From contig NZ_JACHON010000016.1 in the NCBI RefSeq assembly GCF_014206945.1, forward strand, positions 1-64,000: a DNA stretch of 64,000 nucleotides. Reading direction: 5' to 3'. The notes below the pieces were generated by a model, which was not told the DNA's origin, did not search any database, and saw nothing but the letters and a program-made list of their open reading frames with translations. Positions within the stretch are counted from its first letter, which is position 1; every line of letters begins with the position of its first letter. Made by a program: the position numbers and the translations under genes. Shown in pieces: positions 53,630 through 63,295 of the stretch. Source of the stretch: Gracilibacillus halotolerans. Its GTDB lineage: Bacteria > Bacillota > Bacilli > Bacillales > Amphibacillaceae.

Positions 53630-53779
53630 ATGAGTTTTGAATTAATTTTAATATTATTAACTTTATCTGCATTGTTGTTCACTATTTCTGAGGTGCAAAA
53701 GCTAAAGAAGGATAATAAAAAATGGCAAGAAATAACGATTGAATTAAAGAAAGAAATTGAAGAGTTAAAAACAAAATAA
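53630..53779 (+). CDS. 49-residue membrane/coiled-coil microprotein
   Basis: A short gene with a strong AGGAGG 8 bases before ATG 53630. The product has one N-terminal membrane helix (LILILLTLSALLFTI, about 5-19) followed by a highly charged helix, EVQKLKKDNKKWQEITIEL, likely a coiled coil, ending in lysines. Single-span membrane microproteins of this shape often modulate a partner protein, but no partner is evident. A terminator follows immediately, so it is its own transcription unit. Confidence 0.7.
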   Translation: MSFELILILLTLSALLFTISEVQKLKKDNKKWQEITIELKKEIEELKTK

Positions 53780-53798
53780 ATAAGTATCATTTAATACA

Positions 53799-53823
53799 TC
53801 ATCACAATTCGGTGATGTTTTTT
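53799..53823 (+). terminator. Terminator after the microprotein gene
   Basis: CATCAC and GTGATG pair over a 6-base loop, followed by TTTTTTG. Confidence 0.8.
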
Positions 53824-53878
53824 GTTTGTGATTTTGGTAGATAGAATAGTAAAAATATTTAGCATCTGGCTCGTTACA

Positions 53879-53907
53879 TTGACCAGCTATTTTGATTACT
53901 TTATAAT
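53879..53907 (+). promoter_or_regulatory. Promoter of the two-component/sugar-uptake locus
   Basis: TTGACC (53879-53884), a 17-bp spacer and a perfect TATAAT (53902-53907) lie just before the sensor kinase gene. Confidence 0.8.
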
Positions 53908-53915
53908 AAAAACAT

Positions 53916-53929
53916 TGATAGCGTTTACT
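53916..53929 (+). promoter_or_regulatory. cre-like site at the sensor-kinase promoter
   Basis: TGATAGCGTTTACT fits TGWNANCGNTNWCA except for the last base. It starts about 9 bp downstream of the -10, so CcpA bound here would block initiation of the uptake locus when preferred sugars are present. Confidence 0.6.
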
Positions 53930-53945
53930 TAAGGAGTGAGGTTTT

Positions 53946-55727
53946 TTGTTCCGAAAGTGGAAAAGGTGGTTCATGGACCTCCGTTTAAAGCATAAAATGG
54001 TGTTACTAACTTCACTCGTACTCTTAGCGTTTAGTATAGGTGGATTATTTATTTTGCAGTATGCTTTTCAGTTGTATAATAAAGAGATTTATCGCCAATA
54101 TGCACAAGCTATACAAGTTAGCTCGGATTCCATTGAAGCAGAATTAAAGAAAATGGAACGCTTATCCTATCAAGTTGCTACTGACACATATGTCCAATCC
54201 TATCTAGAGAACTTAACCGAAGCTGAAACAAATTACGATACATATATGATTGGTAGCGATCTGAGAACACGTTTATTGCATGTTGGTGCATTGAATAAAT
54301 ATGTACTATCTATCCAGGTTTATGATAAGCAGAATAGAGAGTATGCTAGTGGAAATTCAATGATTCAGATTACAGATGAACGACTTCAAGAATTGAAACA
54401 GCGTGCAAATGAGAAAAAGGGTGGTGTTAATTGGTTACTGCCTCATGAAACAGATAAAAGTCTTGCGGCAGTTCGGGATATTCGTAACTATCTAGATTTA
54501 AAGTTTGATAGAATTGGAAGCGTTAGCATACGTGTTGATATGGATACAATGGTGAGTGATTTAACGAGAAGTCTTGCTGAACAAGATACAGTATTTTTAA
54601 TTTACGATGATAGTGGTCAAAAGATTTATGAAAGTGATGACAGCTTATATGATTTTTCCCCAGAGCAATTAAGCAACGAACATCAAGGTTATCAAATTAT
54701 CGAGTGGGATAATCATCCATATTTTGCAACTCATTCTGAAGCGAATAATTTAGGGTGGACATATGTCATATTAGTGCCTTACGATAATTTGTTTACAGTC
54801 ATTACAAAGGCTAGAACAGCAGTCTTTATAACGTATCTTCTTTTGTTTTTTATGATGATATTTCTAGGTTCCAAGTTTACTGGTTCGATTGTAAATCCCA
54901 TTGAAAGTTTAAATCGAAAAATGAAGAAGGTTCAAACAGGCAATTTGGAACAAATAGATATTCAAGAGGAAACGGACTTTCCAAAAGATGAAGCAGGAGA
55001 GATGCATGCAAACTTTCAAAAAATGATGCAACAGATCCAATATTTAATCGGTGAAAACTATAAAAAGCAGTTGTTGATTAAAGAGTCAGAATACAAAACA
55101 TTGCAAGCACAAGTGAACCCACATTTTTTGTATAACACATTAGAATCCATTAACTGGACTGCAAAAATAGCAGGGGAAAAGAAAATTTCACAAATGGCTG
55201 AGTCATTAGGGTATGTATTGCGGTCATCGATAAATATGACGGATACGTTAATCACACTAGAAGAAGAGCTTTCCATTGTTGAGCATTACATTACGATTCA
55301 AAGCTATCGTTTTGAAGATAGGCTACAATTTTCTAAGAATGTACCAGATGAATTACTCAGCATTCATGTACCGAAGTTTATCTTACAGCCGATTATAGAG
55401 AATTCAATCCGCTACGGTCTACAAGAGATGGTCGGTATATGTAAAATTTCACTTACTGGTGAGAAAGAAGCCGGAATATTGGAATTACGACTTACGGATA
55501 ATGGTCCTGGTATGGATGCAAGTTATCTACAGCAAATTAAACAAGGAAATTATGAACCTAAGGGGACAGGATTAGGTTTGAGAAACATTAATGATAGAAT
55601 TAAGATTTTATTCGGGGAAGAATATGGACTCACAATAAACAGTGAAAAAGGCGTAGGGACCTTTATTACAATTCGGATTCCTATCGAGGGGGAGAAAGAG
55701 TATGTTCAAAGTTTTGTTAGTCGATGA
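53946..55727 (+). CDS. Sensor histidine kinase, YesM type
   Basis: A 593-residue membrane sensor of the LytS/YesM class. It has a first membrane helix near residues 19-39, an extracytoplasmic sensing region to about 280, a second helix (VFITYLLLFFMMIFLGS), a HAMP linker (NPIESLNRKMKKVQTG), the phosphoacceptor H393 in QVNPHFLYNTLESI and an ATPase domain with PIIENSIRYGLQ and DNGPGM. TTG 53946 lies 9 bases after AAGGAG. It overlaps the response regulator gene by 26 bp. YesM-type kinases typically sense oligosaccharides and switch on linked importers; the ligand here is unknown. Confidence 0.93.
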   Translation: MFRKWKRWFMDLRLKHKMVLLTSLVLLAFSIGGLFILQYAFQLYNKEIYRQYAQAIQVSSDSIEAELKKMERLSYQVATDTYVQSYLENLTEAETNYDTYMIGSDLRTRLLHVGALNKYVLSIQVYDKQNREYASGNSMIQITDERLQELKQRANEKKGGVNWLLPHETDKSLAAVRDIRNYLDLKFDRIGSVSIRVDMDTMVSDLTRSLAEQDTVFLIYDDSGQKIYESDDSLYDFSPEQLSNEHQGYQIIEWDNHPYFATHSEANNLGWTYVILVPYDNLFTVITKARTAVFITYLLLFFMMIFLGSKFTGSIVNPIESLNRKMKKVQTGNLEQIDIQEETDFPKDEAGEMHANFQKMMQQIQYLIGENYKKQLLIKESEYKTLQAQVNPHFLYNTLESINWTAKIAGEKKISQMAESLGYVLRSSINMTDTLITLEEELSIVEHYITIQSYRFEDRLQFSKNVPDELLSIHVPKFILQPIIENSIRYGLQEMVGICKISLTGEKEAGILELRLTDNGPGMDASYLQQIKQGNYEPKGTGLGLRNINDRIKILFGEEYGLTINSEKGVGTFITIRIPIEGEKEYVQSFVSR

Positions 55728-57216
55728 TGAACGAATGATTCTTGATGGCATATCCTCCATTGTAGAATGGCATAAGCTAGAAACAGAATTAATTGGCAAA
55801 GCGATGAATGGTCTAGAAGCATTAGAGTTAATGGACAAGAACACTCCTGATATCGTTATAACCGATATTACCATGCCTGGATTGGATGGAATTGGCCTAG
55901 TAGCAAAGGCAAAAGAAAAATACCCAAACGTAAAATGGATTTTCTTATCAGGCTATAGTGAGTTTGATTATGCACAACAAGCGATGCGATATGGGGTAAA
56001 GCATTACTTGCTCAAGCCATGTAACGAGGAACAAATAAGCGAAGCGATCTTGGAAGTGATTAAGGAAATTAAGAAAGAACAAGCAGCTGAAGAATATATT
56101 CATTTAATTGAAGAGAAAGCAACTAAATCAACAATGCTTCAATTCGAAAATATGCTAAAGCAATACTTTATGTATCAGAACCTTTCGAAAGATACCGTAC
56201 AGGCAATGAAGGAAATGACAAAACAAAACTATCGAAATTCGTTCGCTTTTCTTCTATTTACGGTAGAAGAGGAAAAAGAGTTTAATAAAATCAATGAGTT
56301 TTCCTTACTTATCGAGAAGAGCTTAAAAGAATTTCATCCGCTTACAGTTGTTATCGAAAACCATATCGTCGGGTTTGCTCGTTATAGTGACGAGCTTATA
56401 GAACAAAGTCGGTTGTTTCATAAAGCACATAATAAAACATTATCCTTTTCTATTGTCTTATCGGAGCAAAAGCGGGATGGTGAGGAAAGGCTCAGCTTAC
56501 ACCAACTTTTAGATCAGTTATTTTATCAATCAAAACAATCCTTCTTACCGCCAACTGAATGGGTTGAGTTCCAAACTTCTAGTAGCAATATGTTACCGGT
56601 AGAAGAAATAGTCATACACCTTAAAAAACGCCAATCCATCGAGGCGCTAAATTGTGTGAAGAAAGTATGCCACCAAATGGCTGAAAATACGGTAACTCCA
56701 AAGCTTGCAAAAGGGTATTTGATACAATTATTCTTACTGTTAATGAGTAAGTTTCCTCACCGTGAAGTAGAAGATCGACTTCAAGTAGTTAGTCAAATGG
56801 AACAATTTATTCATATCGAATCCTTTGTCATCTATTTCGAACAACTATTTGATCGTTTGATTCATCATGGTAAGGAGGAACGAAAGCTGTCTCCTGTTGT
56901 GCAGGATATGCTAGATTATATTGAAGAAGAATTCGGTAATCCTGATTTATCTCTACAGTGGCTTGCATCTAATCGATTATTTATGAATGCGGATTATTTA
57001 GGTAAAATCTTTAAGAAAGAAATGGGACAGCGGTTTTCAACATTTGTAACAAATTATCGAATTGACAAAGCAGTAGAAATTGCTGAAAAGGAGCAAGATA
57101 TTAAAGTGTTTGAGCTTGCAGAACGAATTGGATTTGGTAATAACCCACAATATTTCAGTCAGCTATTTAAAAGGATAAAAGGTTTTACACCATCTCAAAT
57201 CATTCAGCCGAATTAA
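55702..57216 (+). CDS. Response regulator with AraC-type DNA-binding domain, YesN type
   Basis: A 504-residue regulator with an N-terminal receiver domain (FKVLLVDDERM, phosphoacceptor D55 in VITDITMPGLDG, Lys in HYLLKPCNEEQ) and, after a long variable middle, a C-terminal AraC-type double helix-turn-helix (about 405-504; DLSLQWLASNRLFMNADYLGKIFKK split by motif, then VFELAERIGFG and GFTPSQ). It is translated from inside the kinase 3' end. It probably activates the sugar ABC genes just downstream. Confidence 0.93.
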   Translation: MFKVLLVDDERMILDGISSIVEWHKLETELIGKAMNGLEALELMDKNTPDIVITDITMPGLDGIGLVAKAKEKYPNVKWIFLSGYSEFDYAQQAMRYGVKHYLLKPCNEEQISEAILEVIKEIKKEQAAEEYIHLIEEKATKSTMLQFENMLKQYFMYQNLSKDTVQAMKEMTKQNYRNSFAFLLFTVEEEKEFNKINEFSLLIEKSLKEFHPLTVVIENHIVGFARYSDELIEQSRLFHKAHNKTLSFSIVLSEQKRDGEERLSLHQLLDQLFYQSKQSFLPPTEWVEFQTSSSNMLPVEEIVIHLKKRQSIEALNCVKKVCHQMAENTVTPKLAKGYLIQLFLLLMSKFPHREVEDRLQVVSQMEQFIHIESFVIYFEQLFDRLIHHGKEERKLSPVVQDMLDYIEEEFGNPDLSLQWLASNRLFMNADYLGKIFKKEMGQRFSTFVTNYRIDKAVEIAEKEQDIKVFELAERIGFGNNPQYFSQLFKRIKGFTPSQIIQPN

Positions 57217-57226
57217 TAAATTCTGT

Positions 57227-57253
57227 CACCCTTTGAGTAGGGTGCATTTTTTT
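57227..57253 (+). terminator. Terminator after the response regulator gene
   Basis: CACCCT and AGGGTG pair over a 6-base loop, followed by CATTTTTTT. It separates regulatory genes from the importer genes. Confidence 0.82.
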
Positions 57254-57383
57254 GTTCAATTGTTATCTGAGTTTAAGATTTTTATTAATTCGTTACTTAG
57301 GATGTTTAAATAACTCTGCTTTTTAAACATTCAACACTGTTTTTTCTATCATGATGTAAAGCGGTTACATGATATATTAAATG

Positions 57384-57397
57384 TGTAAACGCTTACT
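57384..57397 (+). promoter_or_regulatory. cre-like site before the sugar-binding protein gene
   Basis: TGTAAACGCTTACT fits TGWNANCGNTNWCA except for the last base. It lies about 25 bp before the start codon. A 15-bp palindrome TGTAA-AGCGG-TTACA sits just upstream at about 57356-57370 and may bind the response regulator or be a degenerate second site. Confidence 0.65.
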
Positions 57398-57421
57398 ACT
57401 ATAAAAGAGGGGTTGAAAGCG

Positions 57422-58750
57422 ATGAAAAAATTCTTACTTGTTTTACTTACAATGATGACTGTTTTATTCTTAGCCGCTTGTGGCGGGGATGATAACAGCT
57501 CAAGTGATGGAGATGCGAATACAGATGAAACAAGCAGTAATAATGAAGGAACTGGCGAAGAGGCATCTGGTGAAGATGTTACGATTCGTGTAGCGTGGTG
57601 GGGAAATCAACCACGTCATGATTACACAATGGAAGTAATCAAAATGTATGAGGAACAAAATCCTCATGTCAATATTGAGGCAGAGTACGCAAGCTGGGAT
57701 GATTACTGGCAGAAGCTTGCACCACAAGCTGCAGCGAATGAATTACCAGATATCATTCAAATGGACTTATCTTATCTAGCGCAGTATGCAAATAACGGAC
57801 AATTAGCGGACTTATCACAATTTTTTGATAGTGCAATCGATGTTTCGAACATCACAGAGGATATCATTGATGGTGGTAGAATTGACGATGGTGTCTATGG
57901 TTTTAATGCGGGTGTAAATGCTGTTGGATTTCAGTATAACCCTGCTTTAGCGGAAGAGCATGGCATTGAAATACCAGAAGACGAATGGACATGGGATGAT
58001 TATAAAGAGATCTCTGAAAAAGCAGTAGACGCTGGTATTTTCTTTGATACAGGAATGCAGCCAGATGTTTTCTTTAACTATTATTTAAGACAACATGGTG
58101 ACAGATTGTATGCAGAAGATGGTAGTGGATTAGGTTATGATGACGATCAATTATTTGTTGATTTCTTCTCTATGCTACAAGAACAAGTAGAGAAAGAAGC
58201 TACACCTACTCCTGACTATTTAGCTCAATTAGCTGGACCTGAAGATGACCCAGTTGTAAAAGGTGAAGGAATCGGAATTTTCCAATGGTCGAATCAGTTC
58301 GTAGGGTTGGAAGAAACTTCAGGACTTGAATTTAAGATGGTTCCTATGCCAGGACCTAATGTTGCGGATGGTTTATTCCTAAAACCAAGTATGTTCTGGT
58401 CAGTTTCGGAAAATTCTGCAGCAAAAGAAGAAGCAGCTAAGTTTATTGACTTCTTTACGAACGATATTGAAGCAAATAAACTAATCTTGGGTGAACGTGG
58501 AGTACCTGTTTCATCGGTTGTGAAAGACGCTTTAATGGAAGAGGTTTCTGAATCTCAAGCTAAAGTATTCGAATACATTGCTTGGGTAGAAGAAAACAGT
58601 ACTTCTATGGGGGCACCAGATCCAGCTCAAGCAGGTGAAATCATTGATTTATTAACGAACCTTTCTGAACAGGTTTCTTACGGTCAAACAACACCAGAGG
58701 ATGCATCCACACATTTCCGTCAGCAGGCCGAAAGTATTTTGGGTAACTAA
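57422..58750 (+). CDS. Sugar ABC transporter substrate-binding lipoprotein
   Basis: A 442-residue family 1 binding protein (YesO/MalE-like). The signal ends in lipobox LAAC, followed by an acidic Ser/Asp-rich linker and the fold with VTIRVAWWGNQPRHDYTMEVI, PDIIQMDLSYLAQYANNGQL and FWSVSENSAAKEEAAKFIDFF. The start is ATG 57422, 9 bases after GAGGGG; a TTG at 57413 touches the ribosome site. A strong hairpin follows before the permease genes, which would favour high levels of the binding protein. Oligosaccharide ligand not identified. Confidence 0.93.
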   Translation: MKKFLLVLLTMMTVLFLAACGGDDNSSSDGDANTDETSSNNEGTGEEASGEDVTIRVAWWGNQPRHDYTMEVIKMYEEQNPHVNIEAEYASWDDYWQKLAPQAAANELPDIIQMDLSYLAQYANNGQLADLSQFFDSAIDVSNITEDIIDGGRIDDGVYGFNAGVNAVGFQYNPALAEEHGIEIPEDEWTWDDYKEISEKAVDAGIFFDTGMQPDVFFNYYLRQHGDRLYAEDGSGLGYDDDQLFVDFFSMLQEQVEKEATPTPDYLAQLAGPEDDPVVKGEGIGIFQWSNQFVGLEETSGLEFKMVPMPGPNVADGLFLKPSMFWSVSENSAAKEEAAKFIDFFTNDIEANKLILGERGVPVSSVVKDALMEEVSESQAKVFEYIAWVEENSTSMGAPDPAQAGEIIDLLTNLSEQVSYGQTTPEDASTHFRQQAESILGN

Positions 58751-58763
58751 ACATGCTTAGATG

Positions 58764-58800
58764 GTAATAGCTGATCGCAGGTGATCAGCTATTACTTTTC
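58764..58800 (+). other. Intra-operon hairpin after the binding-protein gene
   Basis: GTAATAGCTGATC pairs with GATCAGCTATTAC over a 6-base loop, followed by TTTTC. It is probably an attenuating or 3'-stabilising stem that keeps permease expression below that of the binding protein. Confidence 0.8.
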
Positions 58801-58830
58801 ACAAACCAGATATAGAAAGGAGACATGGTG

Positions 58831-59727
58831 ATGCAATCCAGTATGAAACAAAACTTATGGGGATATCTATTTATTGGACCTTTTATAATTGGTTTTCTTG
58901 CCTTTACGGTAATACCAATTTTTGCATCGTTATACTTCTCATTTACTTCTTATAATTTATTTACAGCACCAGAATGGATTGGTTTTGACAACTTTACGAA
59001 AATGTTTACAGACGATGCTAGATATTTACATTCCTTAAAAATAACATTTATTTATGTATTTGCCGGTGTACCTTTACGGCTTGCTTTCGCCTTATTTGTT
59101 GCCATGCTGTTAAATACAGCTTCAAGAGCAGTCGGGTTTTACCGTACATTATATTATTTACCTTCCTTAATAGGTGGAAGTGTTGCAGTAGCGATTATGT
59201 GGCGTAATATATTTGGAGACGAGGGCATTGTAAATCTTGCTTTGTCTACACTAGGATTAGATCCAATACGGTGGTTTGGTGATCCAACTGCTGCTTTATG
59301 GATGCTTATATTCTTATCTGTTTGGCAATTTGGTTCCTCAATGCTTATTTTCTTAGCCGGCCTAAAATCTATTCCACAAAGCTATTATGAGGCAGCTAGT
59401 GTAGATGGAGCGAATTTCTTACAAAAGTTTGTAAAAATTACGATACCAATGCTTAGTCCGGTAATTTTATTTAACGCAGTCATGCAAACAATTTCAGCAT
59501 TTATGACCTTTGTTCCTGCCTTTATTATTTCGAAGGGGACAGGAGGACCATTAGACGGTACATTATTGTATTCCCTCTATTTATTCATGCAAGGATTTGA
59601 ATTCTTCCATATGGGATACGCATCTGCAATGGCGTGGGTCATGCTGATTATCATAGGAATACTAACATCTATCATTTTCGCATCGTCTAGATTCTGGGTG
59701 CATTATGAATCAGAAGGAGGCAGATAA
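58831..59727 (+). CDS. Sugar ABC transporter permease, MalF/YesP type
   Basis: A 298-residue permease with six membrane segments and the EAA loop [20 protein letters not shown] near residue 190. ATG 58831 is the best-spaced start after AAAGGAGA; ATG 58825 and GTG 58828 are alternatives. It would pair with the 59730 product. No ATPase gene is in the cluster, so the importer probably borrows a shared MsmX-type ATPase encoded elsewhere, as the B. subtilis YesOPQ system does. Confidence 0.93.
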   Translation: MQSSMKQNLWGYLFIGPFIIGFLAFTVIPIFASLYFSFTSYNLFTAPEWIGFDNFTKMFTDDARYLHSLKITFIYVFAGVPLRLAFALFVAMLLNTASRAVGFYRTLYYLPSLIGGSVAVAIMWRNIFGDEGIVNLALSTLGLDPIRWFGDPTAALWMLIFLSVWQFGSSMLIFLAGLKSIPQSYYEAASVDGANFLQKFVKITIPMLSPVILFNAVMQTISAFMTFVPAFIISKGTGGPLDGTLLYSLYLFMQGFEFFHMGYASAMAWVMLIIIGILTSIIFASSRFWVHYESEGGR

Positions 59728-59729
59728 CA

Positions 59730-60569
59730 ATGAAGGCTAAACCTCTAAAAAAATTAATCTATCATATTTTTGTAGGTGGATTTGCTGTCCTATTGCTCTA
59801 TCCTGTTGTCTGGCTAATCGTGAGCTCCTTCAAACAAAGTGAGAAAATATTTCTAACTGCGGAATCCCTTATTCCTAAACCTTTTACCATTGCGAACTAT
59901 GGTCAAGGATGGGAAGGATTTGGAGACTATGGTTTCGACACATATATTACGAATACTACGATATACGTAGTGTTGGTACTAATCGGTCACCTTATCTCTT
60001 GTTCGTTAATCGCTTTTGGTTTCGCAAGGTTAAAATTCGCAGGTAGAAACTTTTGGTTTGCGATAATGATCATGACTCTAATGCTTCCGTATGAGGTTGT
60101 TATGATTCCTCAGTACATTATATTCTCACAACTTGATTGGTTAAACTCTTATAAGCCATTAGTTGTGCCAGCATATTTTGGTCATCCGTTCTTTATCTTC
60201 TTACTCGTACAGTTTATTAGGACGATACCAAGAGAATTGGATGAGGCAGCAACAATCGATGGAAGTAGCGTATTTGGAATCTATTACCGAATCATCTTGC
60301 CATTAATTGTCCCAGCTTTGGCTACTACAGCAATATTTACGTTTTACTGGACGTGGGATAATTTACTAGGACCAGTATTGTATCTGAATAGCCCAGGAAA
60401 ATATACGGTATCAATGGCGCTCAGAATGTTCTTGAGTAATGAGACCGTCTCAAACTGGGGTGCTATGTTTGCGATGTCAGTTGTTTCTTTAATTCCAGTC
60501 TTTGTTATCTTCTTTATTTTCCAGAGATACGTGGTAGAAGGTATCAGTACAAGTGGATTAAAAGGGTAA
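59730..60569 (+). CDS. Sugar ABC transporter permease, MalG/YesQ type
   Basis: A 279-residue permease with six membrane segments and the EAA loop [21 protein letters not shown] near residue 170 (written here as the core of a longer motif). It begins two bases after the first permease stop, with GAAGGAGG inside the upstream gene. The two permeases form the membrane channel of the importer. Confidence 0.93.
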   Translation: MKAKPLKKLIYHIFVGGFAVLLLYPVVWLIVSSFKQSEKIFLTAESLIPKPFTIANYGQGWEGFGDYGFDTYITNTTIYVVLVLIGHLISCSLIAFGFARLKFAGRNFWFAIMIMTLMLPYEVVMIPQYIIFSQLDWLNSYKPLVVPAYFGHPFFIFLLVQFIRTIPRELDEAATIDGSSVFGIYYRIILPLIVPALATTAIFTFYWTWDNLLGPVLYLNSPGKYTVSMALRMFLSNETVSNWGAMFAMSVVSLIPVFVIFFIFQRYVVEGISTSGLKG

Positions 60570-60591
60570 GTAATAAAAGGAGGAGTTACGT

Positions 60592-61218
60592 ATGAACAAA
60601 TTAAATGTTGCGTTTGAATGGATTACAAAAGTCGCTTATCTGAACTTACTCTGGATTCTTTTCACAATTTTAGGAGCGGTTTTTATTGGTCTCTTTCCAG
60701 CAACAGCTGCTACGTTTGCAGTAGTTCGAAAATGGATTACAGGGTATACGGACGCTCCTCTTTTTAAAACCTTTTGGAAGGAATGGAAAGAGTCCCTCGT
60801 ACAAGCAAATATATTAGGCTATATGATCGCTGTTATAGGATATATACTTTATTTAGATTTTTTATTTGTTACCGTATCACAAACAGACTTTGCGTTATTA
60901 TTAACGATTCCATTTTTAATTATTAGTATCCTATTTGGATTGACGTCCCTATACGTATTTCCTGTATACGTATACTTTGAGATGAAGCCTTTACAAGTCT
61001 TTAAAAATGCGTTCTTTATCATGTTGTTAAATCCATTTCCGACGTTGATAATGGCATTCGGGTTGTTTGGTATTGGTTTTCTATTGTATCAATTTCAGTG
61101 GATGGCACTTTTCTTTAGTATGAGCATGTTTGCTCTAGCGTTATTGATGCCAGCAAAACGATCATTCTCAAAAATTGCGGACAAGAAACAAAATTATAAA
61201 GAAGCTACCAATGTATAA
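60592..61218 (+). CDS. YesL-like membrane protein (DUF624)
   Basis: A 208-residue membrane protein with about five helices and the DUF624 pattern (GAVFIGLFPATAATFAVVRKW near residue 28). DUF624 proteins such as YesL are often encoded beside YesMN-type regulators and sugar ABC importers; their function is unknown, perhaps an aid to the transporter or sensor. AAGGAGGAG precedes ATG. It ends the importer operon. Confidence 0.88.
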   Translation: MNKLNVAFEWITKVAYLNLLWILFTILGAVFIGLFPATAATFAVVRKWITGYTDAPLFKTFWKEWKESLVQANILGYMIAVIGYILYLDFLFVTVSQTDFALLLTIPFLIISILFGLTSLYVFPVYVYFEMKPLQVFKNAFFIMLLNPFPTLIMAFGLFGIGFLLYQFQWMALFFSMSMFALALLMPAKRSFSKIADKKQNYKEATNV

Positions 61219-61250
61219 TCTATTAGATATTCCCTAAATATAGAATTGGT

Positions 61251-61277
61251 AAACCATGCCATTGTGCATGGTTTTTT
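61251..61277 (+). terminator. Terminator of the sugar-uptake operon
   Basis: AAACCATGC pairs with GCATGGTTT over a short loop and runs into TTTTT. Confidence 0.9.
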
Positions 61278-61510
61278 TATGTGAATCGAATTATGTAATT
61301 TTTTGTAGGAATATGTTCGTGTTTTGCTATGAGTAATAGGAGAACAGTAATACGTTTATTAGGCGAAAAGAATTAAAATCCCCCTGATTTTTTTAAAATG
61401 AAATATATTTGTAACATTAGATTAATATGATTGAAAACTAGTTGTGCTAGACTTAACCTAGCAAAATGAATGAAACGTAATAGAATCAATAGAAAGATGG
61501 GGGAATATAA

Positions 61511-62770
61511 GTGGTTATAGCCGATGGAAGAAAGTTTCTTGTAAGCGCTTTTGTAGTGTTGTCGTTATTTTTCATATCTTTTATTACTGTTAATGCGGAG
61601 ACGAAAGAAGAAATTCAATCTAAAAAAGCAGAGGTACAATCAGAAATAACAGATAAAGAAAAGGAAATTGACAAATTAGCCGAAGAACTTATTCATTTAA
61701 ATGAATCCTTGGAACGCACAGAAAAAGCCATCGAAGATAACCAACAAGCAATTAACGAAGTGGAGAAGGATATTCAACCATTAGAAGAAAAAGTGAGTAA
61801 ACTAGAAGAAGAAATAGCTGCTCTGCAGAAGGCCATTGATAAGCGAGATGAGATTATTAAGAAAAGAATAGCCTCCTTACAAGAAAACGGAGGGTCTTAT
61901 AGTTACATAGAAGTGCTCCTTGGTGCTGATAACTTTATCGACTTTATTGATCGTTTCTCCCTTGTGAATACAATACTTGAATCGGATGAAGCATTAATGC
62001 AGGATCAGAAGAATGATAAAGCAAAAATTGAAGAAAAACAAGCTGAATTTAATGCTCAATTAGACGAACTAACGGACATGAAGACAGAATATGAAGAAAT
62101 GCAACGACATGTTCTTGAACAAAAAGAACAACTTGAAGTTACGAAAAAAGAACTAGAAAAGAAAGAACAAGAGAATAAGGATATCTTAGAAGATTTAAAA
62201 ATAGAGGAAAGATTACTCGAAAGAAAAGAACAAGCAATGCGTGAGGCAGAAGCAATGATTCAACGCGATCAAGAATTATTGACTGCGTCCGCACAACCAG
62301 CTTCTAATTCAAACGGAGTCACACAATATGCAGAAGTAAAAGAAAACGCTGCACCTAAAGCAACTAGTCAACCAACTGGTAATAAAAGACAGGCTGTAAC
62401 AACTGTAGGTAACCGATATATTGGTAATTCAGTTTATACGTACGCTGGTGGACGAACGGCCTATGATGTTGCGAATGGACGTTTTGATTGCTCTGGTTTT
62501 GTAAGCTGGGCATTCCGTCAAATCGGAACAAATTTACCGACAAGTACGGATGGATTATCTTCTGTAGGGACGAAAATACCGTTAAGTCAAGCACAACCAG
62601 GTGATTTAGTATTCTTTAATACGTATAAAACAAACGGACATGTAGGCATCTACTTAGGAAATAATAAATTTATTGGATCACAGAACAGTACAGGTGTAGC
62701 GATTGCTGATATGAACTCCAATTATTGGAGTAAAACGTTTAGTGGTCATGTACGCCGTGTCCTACCTTAA
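61511..62770 (+). CDS. Secreted NlpC/P60 D,L-endopeptidase (CwlO-like)
   Basis: A 419-residue exported peptidoglycan hydrolase that should cut between D-Glu and the diamino acid in stem peptides, needed for wall expansion. It has a signal peptide ending near VNA, two long coiled-coil blocks (about 32-110 and 150-250) as in CwlO and PcsB, a Ser/Ala/Thr-rich linker, and a C-terminal NlpC/P60 domain with catalytic Cys327 in FDCSGF and His377 in GHVGIYLG. GTG 61511 follows GATGGGGG. CwlO is controlled in B. subtilis by FtsEX through its coiled coil; those genes are not in this window. Confidence 0.93.
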   Translation: MVIADGRKFLVSAFVVLSLFFISFITVNAETKEEIQSKKAEVQSEITDKEKEIDKLAEELIHLNESLERTEKAIEDNQQAINEVEKDIQPLEEKVSKLEEEIAALQKAIDKRDEIIKKRIASLQENGGSYSYIEVLLGADNFIDFIDRFSLVNTILESDEALMQDQKNDKAKIEEKQAEFNAQLDELTDMKTEYEEMQRHVLEQKEQLEVTKKELEKKEQENKDILEDLKIEERLLERKEQAMREAEAMIQRDQELLTASAQPASNSNGVTQYAEVKENAAPKATSQPTGNKRQAVTTVGNRYIGNSVYTYAGGRTAYDVANGRFDCSGFVSWAFRQIGTNLPTSTDGLSSVGTKIPLSQAQPGDLVFFNTYKTNGHVGIYLGNNKFIGSQNSTGVAIADMNSNYWSKTFSGHVRRVLP

Positions 62771-62781
62771 ATAATAGCGTA

Positions 62782-62828
62782 AAAGAATCCCCAGTTAGGA
62801 AAGTGCCTAACTGGGGTTCTTGCTTTTC
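62782..62828. terminator. Bidirectional terminator between the endopeptidase and bacilliredoxin genes
   Basis: AAGAATCCCCAGTTAGG pairs with CCTAACTGGGGTTCTT, with A-rich and T-rich flanks on both strands. Confidence 0.92.
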
Positions 62829-62832
62829 TTTA

Positions 62833-63261
62833 TTAACAGTATTCGTTGTAAGCTTTTGTAAGATTGTTAATGATGTCCTCTTTCTCAAAGCCTTCAATTT
62901 CATCACGAGGGATAAAATGAACCAATTGCCCTTTATTTACTAAAGCAATCGATGGGGAGGAAGGCTCCACATTTTCAAAGAAATCACGCATTCTTGCTGT
63001 AGCTTCTCTATCTTGTCCAGCAAATACGGTTACGAGCTTTGATGGTTTTTTATCGTGATTTAAAGATTCAATGACTGCCGGGCGTGCTAAACCTGCTGCA
63101 CAACCACAAACAGAATTAATCATTACGAGTGTTGGTGTATCATTATTAGCCATGAATTCCTCTACCTGTCCTGGTGTGAGCAATTCTTCAAATCCCGCAT
63201 TCGTTAATTCGTCACGCATTGGCTGAGATACTTCTCTCATGTATTCTTCAAAGGCATTCAT
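62833..63261 (-). CDS. Bacilliredoxin (BrxA/BrxB, YphP/YqiW family)
   Basis: A 142-residue thioredoxin-fold protein with the CGC active site (C52-G53-C54) of bacilliredoxins, which remove bacillithiol from mixed disulfides on proteins. Around it are MINSVCGCAAGLARP and VTVFAGQDREATARMR, both typical of the family. AGGAGG precedes ATG on the minus strand. Which of the two B. subtilis paralogues it corresponds to cannot be told. It complements bshB2 at 6214. Confidence 0.94.
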   Translation of the reverse strand: MNAFEEYMREVSQPMRDELTNAGFEELLTPGQVEEFMANNDTPTLVMINSVCGCAAGLARPAVIESLNHDKKPSKLVTVFAGQDREATARMRDFFENVEPSSPSIALVNKGQLVHFIPRDEIEGFEKEDIINNLTKAYNEYC

Positions 63262-63295
63262 TTCTTGTACCTCCTGTATTCAAACATTCTCCATA

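Noticed and set aside
53460-53672. 70-codon minus-strand frame
   Set aside because: It lacks a ribosome site and overlaps the start of the 53630 gene, which has a strong one.
61380-61510. WalR box upstream of the CwlO-like gene
   Set aside because: TGTAAC-N5-ATTAAT near 61410 keeps only the first half of the TGTWAH-N5-TGTWAH pattern.
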